A DNA stretch of 64,000 bases from Trachythela sp. YZ-2020 (Eukaryota; Cnidaria; Anthozoa; Malacalcyonacea; Clavulariidae). Of this stretch, positions 44,160 to 56,346 are shown piece by piece (within the stretch, counting starts at the first letter, position 1; each line of letters opens with the position of its first letter). The translations under genes and the position numbers were made by a program. The notes under the pieces are model-generated. The model had not been told where the DNA came from. It saw nothing but the letters and a program-made list of their open reading frames with translations, and did no database searches. The DNA lies in NCBI GenBank assembly GCA_016169945.1, contig JADLSH010000285.1, positions 62,001 to 126,000 on the forward strand. Reading direction: 5' to 3'.

Positions 44160-44650
44160 ACCTAATGTACTATGCCAGCCCATTTTTACTCTATGTGATG
44201 TTAGACAATGTATATAATTTTAAACAAAATCTGTCTTAAATGCCAGCTTATTTTACTGTACGTCTAATGTGCCAGGCAATTTTAATGCCAGGCCATTTTA
44301 CTCCAGCCAGCTATTTAATTTTTTCTGTTAATGTGACAATTTTACTCTGCGCAATGCCTGTGGCCTGCCTCCTCCACACGCCCTCATACAGCCTACACTT
44401 GTCCTTTATCAACTTGAATAACAAGTTTTAAAGCAATTTTGAATGCTTAAAGTTGTTTGGGAACTAAAACTAGTGCGAAAGTTTATGCAGAAGGCTCAAA
44501 AAGCTCAAATTGAGTTATATATAAAAGGTCATAAAAGGCATTTTTGCAATTTTGCACCTTACTTTAGTATTTTACTCGGTCTAACACCAGATTATTTTTA
44601 ACTGTCAGTGGTTCAGTACCGCCAGTTAATAATGGGTTAAGTTAATATAT
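44160..44650. repeat. Degenerate 'AATGCCAG' minisatellite
   Basis: Repeated ATGCCAGCC / TTTTACTC / GTCTAATG motifs at 44170-44350, and a fuller unit (TTTACTCGGTCTAACACCAG ... CCGCCAGTTAATAATGGGTT) at 44560-44650. The same unit forms a cleaner array at 48410-48780. Confidence 0.6.
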
Positions 44651-44866
44651 TGAATTGCCTAGTGCCTAAGGAGAAATACAAAATGCTATGTTGTGATTGG
44701 CTGAAAGATCATGGAAACATAGATTATTTACCAAAAGAGCCCAATACATAACTGGAGTGATACTTTGGAATGTAGAATTTATATGTACTGTATCAAATGA
44801 ATCTATCATGATACAAACTCAGGGAGCAAACATTTTTGAACAGTGATTAAAACTTCCAAAAGGAAT

Positions 44867-45034
44867 GGGTCATTCCAGAAAACATCCACACCTCACCACC
44901 TCATCCACACCACCAAGTAAACCCCCTCTCCCCTTCAGATGTACTAGTATATTTTACTCCCCCCCCTCCTTCCCTCTCCAGACAGAGGGAGTAGTTGGTA
45001 GAGGGAGTCTCAGGGATCTTTTCTGGAATGATCC
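44867..45034. mobile_element. MITE, GGGTCATTCCAGAA ends
   Basis: Ends GGGTCATTCCAGAAAA and TTTTCTGGAATGATCC are complementary. AAT flanks both sides (44864-44866 and 45035-45037). The interior is C-rich then G-rich and non-coding. Confidence 0.7.
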
Positions 45035-47276
45035 AATTTGAAAATATGCAGAAGTCTGATATATTTCAGAGCATTAAACTATTATTCCAGTTATACATCG
45101 AACTCATTATATTATCTCAATTGCCGCCATGTTTAACCACCATTGTCCAAGGTATCTTCATATAGAAAAAGCTTAAAACTAGTCTCATCCTATTTATGGA
45201 CCATGCCAGTGCATTTTCAAGTTTGATGTACATAATCTGAGAGAACAAAATCATTATGTAGTTGACTGAATATAATTTCAAGTGTGAATTCAGGCTTGGT
45301 AACAGCAAATAGCTTGATAATTGCTTGTACTTTTCTTGACCACAAAATCCATATTCAAATGCCAAAGAAAAACAAGCCATGGCGTAAAGCCAAATGCTGA
45401 GCATTTTCCTACCAGTTACATAGGCATATAAGAAGAAGGACTTGGGAGAATGCATGTAGTAAAGGCTGCCTTATAAGACAAATTGGAAGATTGCAATATT
45501 TTTTCAGGTTGGGGTCCTATCATCTTGCCCCATATAGTAGGCTGATCGAGCCTGCATGGGGCTACCTGTATATCCCTGCCCTGCATCTATTATGCTTGTG
45601 CAAATTGCAAATCGAAGTAATCTAAGTATAAACTTTGTGTTGCAGTAAGGAGTTTATATAAATGCTTTGAAGTTCTTGGCTCTTGCCAAGGTAAAACAGA
45701 TTTTGTTTATTGATTGGGGGAGTCAAATGCCAAGTTTTAGACTTTTAGCCAAAAGGCTAGACTTTCTAGCATTTGCAAAACTTTGCAAGTATTCAAACTC
45801 GTTCTTGCAACAATATAAACCTTTTCTGTGCATACATTGTTTTTGTGGCAAGCATGGCGCTGGTGGAATGTTTTGTTTTTCACAACGCTGTAAGTTTGCT
45901 GTCAAGCATTCCCCATTTCTCCCTTGGGAGATCCCTTGGGACCTTTGACAAATCCCTGAAGTGCGTCATAGTTTACAAAGTCGTAAACAAGTGACGTCAC
46001 AAATCGAAAATTACCTTAACTCTATTAAATTTTTCACTCGAAAGTGACCAAGATTTCTTTAAAAAGTTTTGTTTTAAACTCACGACGACAAATTACAAGT
46101 TTTTAGCGAGATAGATTAACAAATATATTGCCACAAAATTGAAATTAGAAAAGCTAGCGCGACTCAAAACTTCATCAAAGCCAACTTGGCTACAACATTT
46201 TCGAAGTCAAAATTGAACAAAAAATGCCAAAAATAAATTTAAAAACTCATAAAACTACTGAAATTTCTACCTTTTTGTAGACCGGGAAAGCTGCTAGAAG
46301 TTGCTCCAGGTTGACTTGAGTCTGGAGACTGGAGATACTTCGCTCTAAATATGAAAGTACAAAGTTTAAGCAAAATTCAAGTGCACCCTAATGCAATATA
46401 ATATCTCGCAAAATGGCGAAAATGTTCAACCAAATTGGTTTTAATCCATTTCCAAAGCTATATGGTATTAGAAAGGAAGAATAAAGACTACAAAAGCCTA
46501 CACTTTTAGAGCTTAACGTTAGGAAATGTGAGCGAGAAGCCATTTGCCGCGCGTCGTTGAGTCTTCGCACGGAATTTTGAAGTCAAAATTTGAACCAAGA
46601 AGCACAGACAATATTTAAAATTTTACCTGGAGTGATATATTAACCATGTCTTCGTTGAGTTCTGTATTAGTTCTACAAAAAGATACAGAAAAACAAGCTG
46701 TGACAAAAAACAATTTTGACCGCAAATTTGACAAACACGGAAGTAAAAACTTCTCAAATTCCAATAAATTTTACCTTCGAACCTTTTCCCAAGCTTCTTG
46801 TACCCTGAAAAAGAAAGAAACAAACTAAATATTGAAGCAAAACATGCTTAAACTGCGTTCCCGAAACGCTAAAAGGGTTGTTTGGGTATCCGCCAGATTT
46901 CGCCCAAAATATAAGCGCAAACGAGTCGAAAAACTGAAATAAGATGATGACGTACCTTTCGCATCAACACAGCACCACTTTGTTTACTGTTGACGTTAAA
47001 TTTGCATTTTTCGTGCATTTTTCTGTCAAGAAGTCCGTTCATAAACGTCCATTCTTCGAAGGGTATCGCAAATTTTGACATCGGACACCCCCAGCAGCGT
47101 TACCTCACAGCACGGTTGGGCGGGAGCCAGTGTCAGTTTCTGATTGGTTACTAGCTCACGACGTGCCATGTACACTGAGCTGTTAATATTACTGGACTGC
47201 CAAAACAGTGCACATCCAAAGTCGGCTCATGTTCGGAAAGGTTCGGCTTTGTAGTTCGTCTATCGGAAGGATTCGG
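45035..47276. other. Non-coding stretch
   Basis: No convincing gene. CAAA-rich and Lys/Asn-rich frames at 46600-47080 are unassigned. A fragment at about 45510-45590 (GCTGATCGAGCCTGCATGGG) looks like dispersed repeat. Two or three clusters of GT/AG-like sites near 46000-47050 could hide short exons, but none is supported. Confidence 0.35.
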
Positions 47277-47393
47277 ATTGACCATAGTTCATAGAGACAG
47301 GGTTTGGAAGGCCGGCAAACTTCAAAGGCTTTCGAGCCAATTAATTTCAGATGTTGAGAAACCGCGTCGCGTGACAATACGAGGTCGGGAATC

Positions 47394-47590
47394 TTCGAGT
47401 TAAGCCCTTCGAGTTAAGCCCCTCGAGTTAAGCCCTTTTCGAGTTAAGCCCCGACCACGCCCTTTTTTGCCCCGACCACGCCCTTTTTCAAAAAGGGCTT
47501 AACTCGAAGAACGAAACACGATTTGGGTTATTCGAGTTAAGCCCCGGCTAACTCGAAGTTTGACAAAATTGTTGCTCGAGTTAAGCCCCG
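47394..47590. repeat. TTCGAGTTAAGCCCC minisatellite in both orientations
   Basis: Six direct and two inverted copies of a 15-bp unit, mixed with two ACCACGCCCTTTTT spacers. The inverted copies (GGGCTTAACTCGAAG) create strong hairpins. Confidence 0.8.
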
Positions 47591-47762
47591 ACTTTGAAGT
47601 ATATGTCAACGAGGCAATATTAAATTGTCAAATTTTCAATACAAAATAGCCAAAACACAGACATTTCTCCCGAAAAGAACGTATAAATCGCTAATGTAAC
47701 ACGACTATCAAAAACAATCACAACTATTATATCGTTAACACTATTTTAGGTTTTTCATACTT

Positions 47763-48044
47763 TTGGCGGTTCGTTTATCCACACCAGCACTTGTGGTGTC
47801 GAATTTTGCTCAAAAGTGTGCAAATCTAAAGAGGGCATACGAAGCAATGCATGTTCGCAGTATTAAACATTCACCCGTGAACACCGAAGATGTCGAAGCC
47901 GCTAAAGCTACTACAGCTTCTAACAAAGGAAAAAAACAAATACCAAGCTACATCACGGAGGAGAAAGTCCCACCGATTAAGGTTTACCCAGAGAAACAAG
48001 TTGACTTGCAACGCAGTAAATCGTTCGTAGAAGATCTGAGGATG
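47763..48044 (+). pseudogene. Possible coding exon inside the 7-kb transposon
   Basis: A frame of 94 codons includes AQKCANLKRAYEAMHVRSIK, a Lys-rich middle and PPIKVYPEKQVDLQRSKSFV before a stop. Composition is protein-like and orientation fits the transposase remnant downstream, but no domain is recognised. An acceptor-like tract lies just upstream (ACACTATTTTAG). Confidence 0.25.
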
Positions 48045-48409
48045 TGAATGGTCTTCTAGATAACATTCACAAAGATTCATGAAAGACTACTTCGGGAAAA
48101 TGTATCGTTCATGGAAAGAATATTTTCATCCGTTCAGTGATCACAAAGTCGTGTTTCTGATGCTGGTAAATTTGCCTGAACGATTGATCACCCGGATATT
48201 AAAATATTCTGAAGTTGTGAAGATACGGTATGCATATTGCATTATATATAAAGTGCATGTTTGTGACAGGCTGAGATATTTATAAAAACAAATATTAGCT
48301 TGCACTTCATTTCACAGGTGAAGTGAAAGCTGCCGCACTTCTCCCACAGTCTTAGAGTGTATCATTTTTCGATACTATATTGACAAAAGAATAACTATGT
48401 TTTGACCCA

Positions 48410-48780
48410 TAGCTTGCAATGCACCCTATTTCAGTGTTTTACTGTCTATTAAATGCCAGACAATTTCACTTATCAGTAGTAGGGTACTGCCAGTGAATGG
48501 GTTAATTAACAAAAGTGTCTCTTGTTAACCTATTAGCTTGCAATGCTTCCAGATGCACCCTACTTTAGTATGTCATTCTGTCTAATGCCAGACCCTTTTG
48601 CTCATCAGTGGTAGGGTACTGCCAGTTAATGGGTTAACAAAACTATCTGCCAGTGTCTCTGGTTAACCTATTAGCTTGCAATGCACCCAGATAGCACTAA
48701 AATTGGTATTTTTTATTCTGTCTATTAATGCCAGATGATTTTACTTACCAATGAGAGTGTTAGGTGTATGTGGGTTAAAG
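48410..48780. repeat. About 130-bp tandem repeat with 'TAATGCCAGA'
   Basis: Three imperfect units each contain TAGCTTGCAATGC, a CACCC block, TCTGTCTA(TT)AATGCCAGA, and GGGTACTGCCAGTTAATGGG followed by TGTCTCTGGTTAACC. The same unit is degenerate at 44160-44650. Confidence 0.75.
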
Positions 48781-48820
48781 CAGAAAATCATTTTAATATT
48801 TTCATTTCTTCTGTTTAGAG

Positions 48821-49293
48821 TGAATTATCCATCACACCCGACAAGCTTGGACCCCTTGCTTATGTTGCTGGCTATGTAATCCAAGCATTATGAAAAGAAA
48901 AATACTATTGTTTTCAATGAAAGTACCTACTGAAGAAAATGACTACATTTCTTCAATTTCCCAAGGAGCACTGTGGGCACCCAATTCCTGGCTGGTAAAT
49001 ATTGCAGAAATTCCTGAATTGTGTTTAGAAACCACACAAGAATTGGCAAACCTACCCCATTACTTGTGGATAAAGTTGTTGAGGAGGTCCAAGCTTCTCC
49101 ATTAGCAAAAAGTTTGTGGAACAATATTGTTGAACAATGTGATGTTGCAGTGTCAAAGGAGTGTCAAAACTTATGTTTTGAAAACATTATCAAACTATAC
49201 GCAACTGTCAGAGGATTCTCCTTTGCACGAGATATCCTTAACAAGTATAAATTACTTGAAAAAGAAGGCTTTAAGGAAACAGTTAAAGGTTGA
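48821..49293 (+). pseudogene. Transposase C-terminal remnant
   Basis: After an acceptor-like TTCTGTTTAG, the frame reads SELSITPDKLGPLAYVAGYV and stops at 48890. A later open frame (49021-49293) gives PTPLLVDKVVEEVQASPLAK and ends GFSFARDILNKYKLLEKEGF. 'PLAYVAGYV' and a terminal 'FARDILNKYK' occur, in my memory, near the C-terminus of THAP/P-type and related DNA transposases. Stops between blocks show decay. Confidence 0.45.
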
Positions 49294-50321
49294 CAGTGAA
49301 CTTCAGCTGTAAATAATATCTACACTATTCTTCAATGTAAGCTCGGATTCCATATGTTGGGGCTCTCGCATGCACCATAGCAGGCACAGAGAACCCCAAC
49401 AGCTTGAATCTGAGCCTACCCACAATGTAAATACTAATTTCTGCATATTATTTGTTCTCTTTCTTGAAGGAGTCGACCAAAATTGTATCTGATAGTGATT
49501 TTTGTAGATATAGACTTTTGTTCAATTAAAAAATTATGAAATCAATTTAAAATGATTTCAACAATACAATCCCAAACAATTAAATACTGTGTTTCTTGAT
49601 ATAATGTTCTAGTCTTATAGTTTATCCAATGCTTGCTTGATCTGTATAGTCCATCTTTACAGATATTCTGTCTTGCACAGAATAAATAACCATAAATCTT
49701 CTATTAAGCCAGGAGGGGGCTTTTTTCAGTCACATTTGAGGTTAATAATTCCAAGTCCTACAACCACAAATTTCTCAACCTTCTTTTTAAAATATTCGAG
49801 GCTTGAATGGTATTGTTTTGGTTTGGGCTTGTGTCGAACAGGTTCACTTCTGGGTGCAGTTGTGGAGGTGGAGGGTATGCTTTTCTCTGGTAAATTTAGG
49901 GAAGGAACAGCTCCAGGCACAAGTCTTTTGCAGGTGGGAACTATAAACATGACCAAAAACCTTGTTAATATACAGGTATATTTTACATAAGTACTACCAG
50001 TCTACCACCATTTCAATGAATTGTATATAGGAAAATAAAAATTATCTTGTAGATCTTATATTCTGACTAAGTGCTTATATCAGCTAGCTCATATCAATCC
50101 ATAAGCAATTGGGCATATATTAAATGATATAACTCTCTGAAATTGCACTTTTACTAATATTATAATACATGTTAAAGAAAAGTATGATTTTATAGTGGGA
50201 TTTATCCTGAATTTCTGTATTCCGGTAAATTTGAGCATATGGTTTGAACCCATGCATAATTACTGAAGCGTATTATGTAAATCAGTATTAAATTTCCATA
50301 TGCTCTACAATTAAAACACCA
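49294..50321. other. Interior of the 7-kb element, non-coding
   Basis: Contains a short inverted repeat at about 49340-49420 (AAGCTCGGATTC / GAATCTGAGCC, TTGGGGCTCTC / GAGAACCCCAA). A 117-codon frame at 49637-49990 has no features. Nothing else supported. Confidence 0.35.
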
Positions 50322-50638
50322 TATTAGGCCGTAGGATGAGCATCCAAAAGATGCTTAGAAAACGGATTCCGTTGCACCCCTCGTGGAACTACATAATTTT
50401 CACATGAATCAATAGATAAAAACTTACTTTATCAGAATCCGTTGCTCCCCAAGCAAAACAGGTGCACAATTGGGAAAAAAATCCCTCCAAAGTTTGCTAT
50501 TTTCGCGCTTCGAAATATTCGAACCGCCATTGTTTTGGTAGCAAATACGCATGCGCAGTCAGCAAAACTCGCACTGCGTACGCGCACAAACACGCACATG
50601 CTTCGAAGTGGAAACACGCTTAGTTATGCAAAACAATC

Positions 50639-52564
50639 ATGGCTGAAGATATTTATAAAACTCGAATATCCTCATGTTTTATGCATTTTTATGGCGTTAC
50701 GGAGCAACTTTGCAAAGTTACACGCCAAAGGCTTAAGAGATTTCTTGAGTGTAGGTCTAAATAGGCCAAACTTAAATGTCAACAAGCTGAAATAGCTAAG
50801 AAATCGTACGAGAACATCGATGACGGATCTGTCAATTCATAGAATGGTACAATCATGAAATGCTCGAAGAGATTTTGTGATGAAGAGAAGATCCGTAGAC
50901 AACAGAGAAAAGAAGAAAAAGGAGAAGGAACTAGCTCTAAAACTGTAACTTCTACCGAAGAACCACATGTGGAAGTGGAGCCAAATAGCCAATAGAACCA
51001 AGGCGAAAAAGTACACGTCAATCGACTCAATCAGTCGTAGAACCTAATAAGACCCTGCCTAAAAGAAACGAGCATGTACTCCCAGAGATATGTATTATTT
51101 GTGGAAGAGACGCCTCTTGGTTCTCACTAGACAAGGTATGGTCATTTTGACAGGTACATACTACTACTAGCGCAATCACCGCAATGTGCACAACATTCTC
51201 GGGTTTGGTTTTAAAATATCTTGAATTGTGATCAATTAAGTTTATTTAGGGTAAAGTAGTTTCTAATGCTACAAACATATCCAACCTTGTTATTAGCAGA
51301 TATTTAGTTTAATAATTTTGTTTTACACCAGGTAACTAAGAAGAGAAGAAGAACCCCACTCATGTTGGCAGAAACAATTGATGCTGGTCTTCTACGTACA
51401 GCTGCCGAGAGAAAGAATGATGAACGGATACTTGTGCAAATCCAGGGGAAAGACTGTGCGCTATCACAAAGTTTGCTACTGCAATTATACAAAATTTCTC
51501 ACCAGAGAGACGAAGAAGCAATCGGAGACTGAAAGATCTACATTAGTGTCACGAAGTCTTATGATGTCTTCTGTAATGCATCAGTCAAATCCAAGCGTGC
51601 CCATCCCGGGCCACCGTGGGGCATTTGACACTTTGGCTCCTCCCTGGGGTGGGGATTTGAAAGCTAATGTTAGCCGGGGTAGGGCATTAGAAAATTTTCT
51701 ATTTTGAACCTAATAATACCATTTGGCCAAATAGAAAGACTTGGCTTTGTGGTGCCAGTGTAGGTAAGTTTGAACCGGGGCCCTTCGTCTGGAAGCGTAG
51801 GCCCTTTGTCTGGAGCGGACGAAGGGTCTCCCGCTCGAAACGTTGTAGTTCTCGTTGCTCAAAGCTAATAGACTTAATTTGGCTGCAATGTTCCACATTA
51901 TTTTGCTCCTAACAAAGCATGGTTTGTTCATACGGACACAATGCCAATTTGATATAGCTTTTTAACATACAGTACATGTGTACATTTGCTATGTAGTTGT
52001 TTTGCCTTGTACCAACATTAACATGCTTATATTTTGTAATATCTGCTTTCAAAAGTGGAATAAGGTTCCCCGGGGTGGGGAATTTGCCACTGACTTGTGG
52101 CCCCACCGGGGGGCATTAGCACCATTTTTACAAAATTTGTCAAATTCCCGGGGGGGGGGATGGGCACGCTTGGATTTGACTGATGCGTAAGAAAGTAATC
52201 GAGACGGAGGTCATCGGAAATAAGCAAATAAAGTATATGAAAGATTTGCTGGAGAAATTTGTTATCATTGCTAAGGACACTGAGAATGTGGATGCATCTA
52301 AATATAGAGCTTTTAAACTCAAGCACCGACTGATGAAAAGTTATCCCCAACTTGTGTTCTGTGCACCGAAAATGAGAAATGTTAGTGAGATTGTATAATT
52401 ATGTGGAAAATTTGGATTCTTCTGAATTGGTTGAGGAACATATGTCAAATAAGTCTGAAAACAACAATGAAGAGAGCTGTACCATTGATGATGATGATCT
52501 GAATTCCAACACAGAAACTGAGGGAAATTCTAAATCGTTCCTTGCTATTCTAGATAGTGGCTAA
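50639..52564 (+). pseudogene. TAGGCC-family Cys/His protein, copy 2 (decayed)
   Basis: Same three blocks as copy 1. Exon 1 from ATG 50639 is stopped by TAG replacing a conserved Trp codon (near 50761). Block 2 keeps LPEICIICGRDASWFSLDK and donor AAG|GTATGG without the 7-bp duplication of copy 1, so it shows the better exon end. Block 3 follows acceptor TACACCAG, has MLAETIDAGLLRTAAERKND, keeps FLTRE (lost from copy 1), and is split by the MITE within YDVFCK|KVIETEV. After the MITE, KYMKDLLEKFVIIAKDTENV is intact where copy 1 has a deletion. Confidence 0.7.
51577..52187. mobile_element. MITE inserted in TAGGCC copy 2
   Basis: TIRs of about 30 bp begin GCATCAGTCAAATCCAAGCG. TAA flanks both sides (51574-51576 and 52188-52190), each one base from the perfect TIR. 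Copy 1 preserves the empty site (TTCTGTAAGAAAG at about 31527). Size, TAA preference and spacer base fit a Harbinger-type MITE. Confidence 0.88.
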
Positions 52565-53869
52565 ATACCAACTTATGTCACAATATAATATATGTAATAG
52601 TTCAAATACGAATAGAACTTTACCAGACAAAAAACCAGGACAGCTTATTGTAGTACATGCAATCTCGTTTTGAGTGTAGGCCCTTGGCCAGGATCCAATA
52701 AGTGGGATTTTATTGCACTGATGAAAATCTGGGCTCAAGGATGAAAACATTTCTTTCAATTATAGATAGTTATGATGAAATTATGGATTTTATATTTCCT
52801 CCCAATTGATCTTTTTTTATGATGAATTTCGAGTTGGTGCCCGGGACATGTTTCTTTCAATTAGAGGTTTTCCTAGGAGTTTATATAAATATCCCTTAAA
52901 GCCCGGGACCAACTGGGAAACATTGTTGCGCAAAGATATTTGTCATATTATTTGTCTTACCAATGTTTCGGTTTGTCATATTGTCCTACCAGCAAACGGA
53001 GAAAGGGTGTTTCATCAAATGTTTCTGAATTTGGTAGGAAATATTTTTGCTTTCTGGGAAGCAAATTTTGTTTCTGCAATAAAAGCCAAATGTTTCCAGA
53101 TGTGGGAGACAGGGAAACATTTGAGCAAATATTGAAAATCACGAATATTTCCGCGACAATGTTTCTTACGTTTGGCCAAAACTTTAGTTTAGTGAAATAT
53201 TTAATTTGTTCCTTGATCGTGTGAATTGTATGTATATTTATATATTCTCTGTCCTGTTTGATACAGGTGGGTTTTTTACCTCACACAAATTTGTATTGAA
53301 TTAGGATGTTGATAAGTAGAATTACACGTTAAAACGGTATTTTGAAACAACAGCCAATGAATTGAAGTGATTTAGCATATGAGCAAGCAAAATGTACAAT
53401 GTGTTTTAAACAATATTTAATGTGTGTGTATTTATTCGTTAATATTACAAGGTTTTATCTCTATTCCGTGATTTTATTTTGTTGTTTTTACGGGGGAAAT
53501 CGGGGAAAACCCACAGGGAAAATCCATTTTTCTGTCTGCGCATGCGTATTTGCTACCAAAACAATGGCGGTTCGAATATTTCGAAGCGCGAAAATAGCAA
53601 ACTTTGGAGGGATTTTTTTCCCAATTGTGCACCTGTTTCGCTTGGGGAGCAACGGATTCTGATAAAGTAAGTTTTTATCTATTGATTCATGTGAAAATTA
53701 CGCAGTTCCACGAGGGGTGCAACGGAATTGCATCTTTTGGATGCTCATCCTACGGCCTATATTGAATTATACAAGCTTCTCGCAACGAGCGATAACTTCA
53801 AGCGTTAATACTGAAATATCAATAATTCCATATTCAGAATCTATCGGTAACTGATAAGAAAGAAACTTA

Positions 53870-54246
53870 CATGTTTCGATAATGTTCTTTTCGAAGCGTC
53901 TTTCACAAATACGAATGGTTCGTTGATCGATTTGATTTTGCAAGATATCTCTCGATCTCTTTAATATCACAAGGCGCACCCACGCTTCGCGAGTTTTCGT
54001 CGATAAATCGTCGTATTTTGTTGGAATTCGAAAAATACCAACACCTACGTGCTTTCTACTAGTTCCGCAACCATAATTGAGCAATGAGCTCCTGCCTTCT
54101 AAAAGATCTTTCAAAAAAACATGCTTTTTAAGCGAGCTATAGCCATAGAGTAAGGTTTCCCTTATATACTTCTCGAATTTCAATGCACTCGTATTGTCAC
54201 GTGACATAGAACAATAACATAATTTGGCCACACCCCCAGCTTCCAA
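53870..54246 (-). pseudogene. Degenerate THAP-domain exon
   Basis: From about 54130 down the frame gives YGCGTSRKHVGVGIFRIPT, REAWVRLVILKRSRD and RTIRICERRF, then a donor CAT|GTAAGT near 53870. The order (Cys, FRIP, Trp, Cys) follows the C2CH THAP zinc finger, but the first Cys is missing and the final His reads Arg (CERRF instead of CE-x-HF). DNA binding is therefore unlikely. Upstream codons to the ATG at 54246 lie close to the right TIR of the 7-kb element. It is antiparallel to the transposase remnant. Confidence 0.6.
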
Positions 54247-54326
54247 ACCCTGTCTCTATTAACTATGGATTGACATAGCGAGCTCTATATATAACACTGG
54301 ATTGACTTTTCCCCCTTTCTCTGGCC

Positions 54327-56346
54327 CAGAGGAGGTCGGACAAGCAGGCCGCAAAGCATCATGGGTAATGAGCGTATGTTTCCACGTGCGGCCTCATTTA
54401 TGCGTTGACTGCCGTGAAGTCAACATCTCTGGCCATAGCAAATTCTGCGAAAATGGACGCTATTGATACAGAGACTCAATGCCATCATTATGGATGTGTT
54501 TAGTGTTTGTGTTCGATGTATAACAAGGCTCTTTGAGTCCGTTTAATGGATTTATTTGTGCAGAAATCTCAAAGGCTGCGTGTGATCAACTGGTCTTGTG
54601 GTCAATATAAATGTTCATGTGTTGAAATTCTATATGTAATTTGTGGACACTTTGTTCAGTGTTGTATTTTATATATTTTCTATTTTATTATTTATTTAAA
54701 TTTAACCAGGATACCCACATCACCGAAGTGTTTTTCAGTGGGGTCCTGCAGTTATAATTATACTATGCATTATTTACAATACACACATATTTACTCCTCA
54801 TTCATGGAAAGACAGAAGTGAGGAAAAGATGAGAATGAAGGGTCTAACTAGACACTATGTATACATATACTTAAGTAAATGATTTCATAAGCTGCCCTGA
54901 CCCACTGCTTGGATCGTCTGTATTTGTAATGTACATTGTGCAAATAGTGAGAAAAACTAAATATTTATTGGCCAGATTGATTTTGCTGGCATCAAAGGTT
55001 CGACTTTTAATATGTATTTAGTTATTTATTTATCCCAATAGCACATTGTGACAACTGAAAACCGCCATATTGGGGTTGTCAAATAACTTCTATTCATCAG
55101 CTTATATAAACATATACTTTTGCAACAGAAATTACTGGTGAAATGTAGACAAAACAAACTTTACAGTAATATATATACAGTTCCATTTTTATTGAAAATA
55201 CATCAGTACATGCATAAAATATAATAATAATATATATCTGCTCATTCTCTACATATATAAAGAAATATTAAAGAAAGCAAATATTCACCAAGAAGGCAAA
55301 TTAACAATACAATGATAGAATTCAACCCAAAATACAAATCTGTAAATAAACAACAAATTTTACTTCTAAAATTTTCTTTCAAAACTCAGCACTTATTTTA
55401 AACAGTAAAGTCAACTCCTTCAGAAAAATACGAGCAACACTGCGACAATTGTGGAAATTCGAGAGGTTCAACTTCAAAGATTGTTGACAGAAATGCATCG
55501 GATTAATACAATCGTACAGCCTACATAAAAGATCAAAATAACGTTTACCTTACAAAATACTGCTCACATAGGTAGATCAATAGTTACTGAAATAGCATGG
55601 ATGCATTCCAGGAAAAAAATTGAATAACAATGACAAAATATTCGATATTTGCGAGTCGAGTGGGCCGTCAGATAACAAAATTGCAGACAGAGCCAGACAC
55701 TAGCCCAGATATAAAATCTCTAAACACGCAAATATCTCCTAAAATTCATTCAAAAGTACTTTAACGCTTACTCTAAAGAATAACGCTCTTTATATTAAAG
55801 AAGTTTCAAGATTCATTGGGAAAAACAAGCTTTGGTGGTGCAATATCTTCCTAAACTATTAGACGCCATTTTGGCAAACGTCGAAATGACTATGGTCACT
55901 TCAATGCCTAATATCTCGAAAACTGCCGGGGGATCACCGGGATCATTCCAGCAGATTTAAAGCTTATATTTTTGTCTTGACGACTACCAAAAATGAAGAA
56001 AATCGAACCGTGGGAATTTCTAGATATTTCATTTTAAACATTGTAAACATATTTAGACTTGAGTCAACACGTTGCGGGGAGTCGACTAACTTCAAACATC
56101 AAAATAACATTGAAAATAACGTTTACCTCAGAGATTTTTGCAGACATCACCAGATCTTTAGTAGTAGTACCACTACACTTGAAAGTTTGCAAGAAAATTT
56201 TAATATTAATGTTTTTCCTGATTTATTTTGCGTCGAATGCAAATTTTTCTGCCCAAATTTTCAGATAACACGATGAGAAAATAGAGTGATTTCATTGGTC
56301 GAGAGCTCACGTGACAACTCGCTAATTGCTTGTCCGACCTCCTCTG
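54327..56346. mobile_element. 2-kb non-autonomous hAT-type element
   Basis: Starts CAGAGGAGGTCGGACAAGCA and ends with the reverse complement TGCTTGTCCGACCTCCTCTG. CTCTGGCC lies on both sides (54319-54326 and 56347-56354), a perfect 8-bp duplication. The body is AT-rich with no transposase frame; short frames at 54546 and 55977 have no features. Confidence 0.9.

Larger units (their letters stand above)
50325..53759. mobile_element. TAGGCC-family long-TIR transposon, copy 2
   Basis: Same 16-base start and inverted end as copy 1. TAT flanks both sides (50322-50324 and 53760-53762). Nearly identical in sequence to copy 1 apart from indels: it lacks about 190 bp present at 32205-32393 of copy 1, carries about 240 bp extra near 53040-53270, and is interrupted by a MITE at 51577-52187. 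It sits inside the 7-kb THAP element. Confidence 0.9.
47282..54268. mobile_element. 7-kb TIR transposon with THAP remnant
   Basis: Ends CCATAGTTCATAGAGACAGG and its near reverse complement (about 29 bp). ATTGA lies on both sides (47277-47281 and 54269-54273). Inside, a plus-strand transposase-like C-terminus (48821-49293) and a minus-strand degenerate THAP exon (53870-54246) point inward. TAGGCC copy 2 is nested at 50325-53759. THAP domains are typical of P-element-type transposons, but those make 7-8 bp duplications, so assignment is uncertain. Confidence 0.65.

Noticed and set aside
45117..45455. 112-codon minus-strand frame with hydrophobic stretches
   Set aside because: AT-rich composition and no supported start, splice or family feature.
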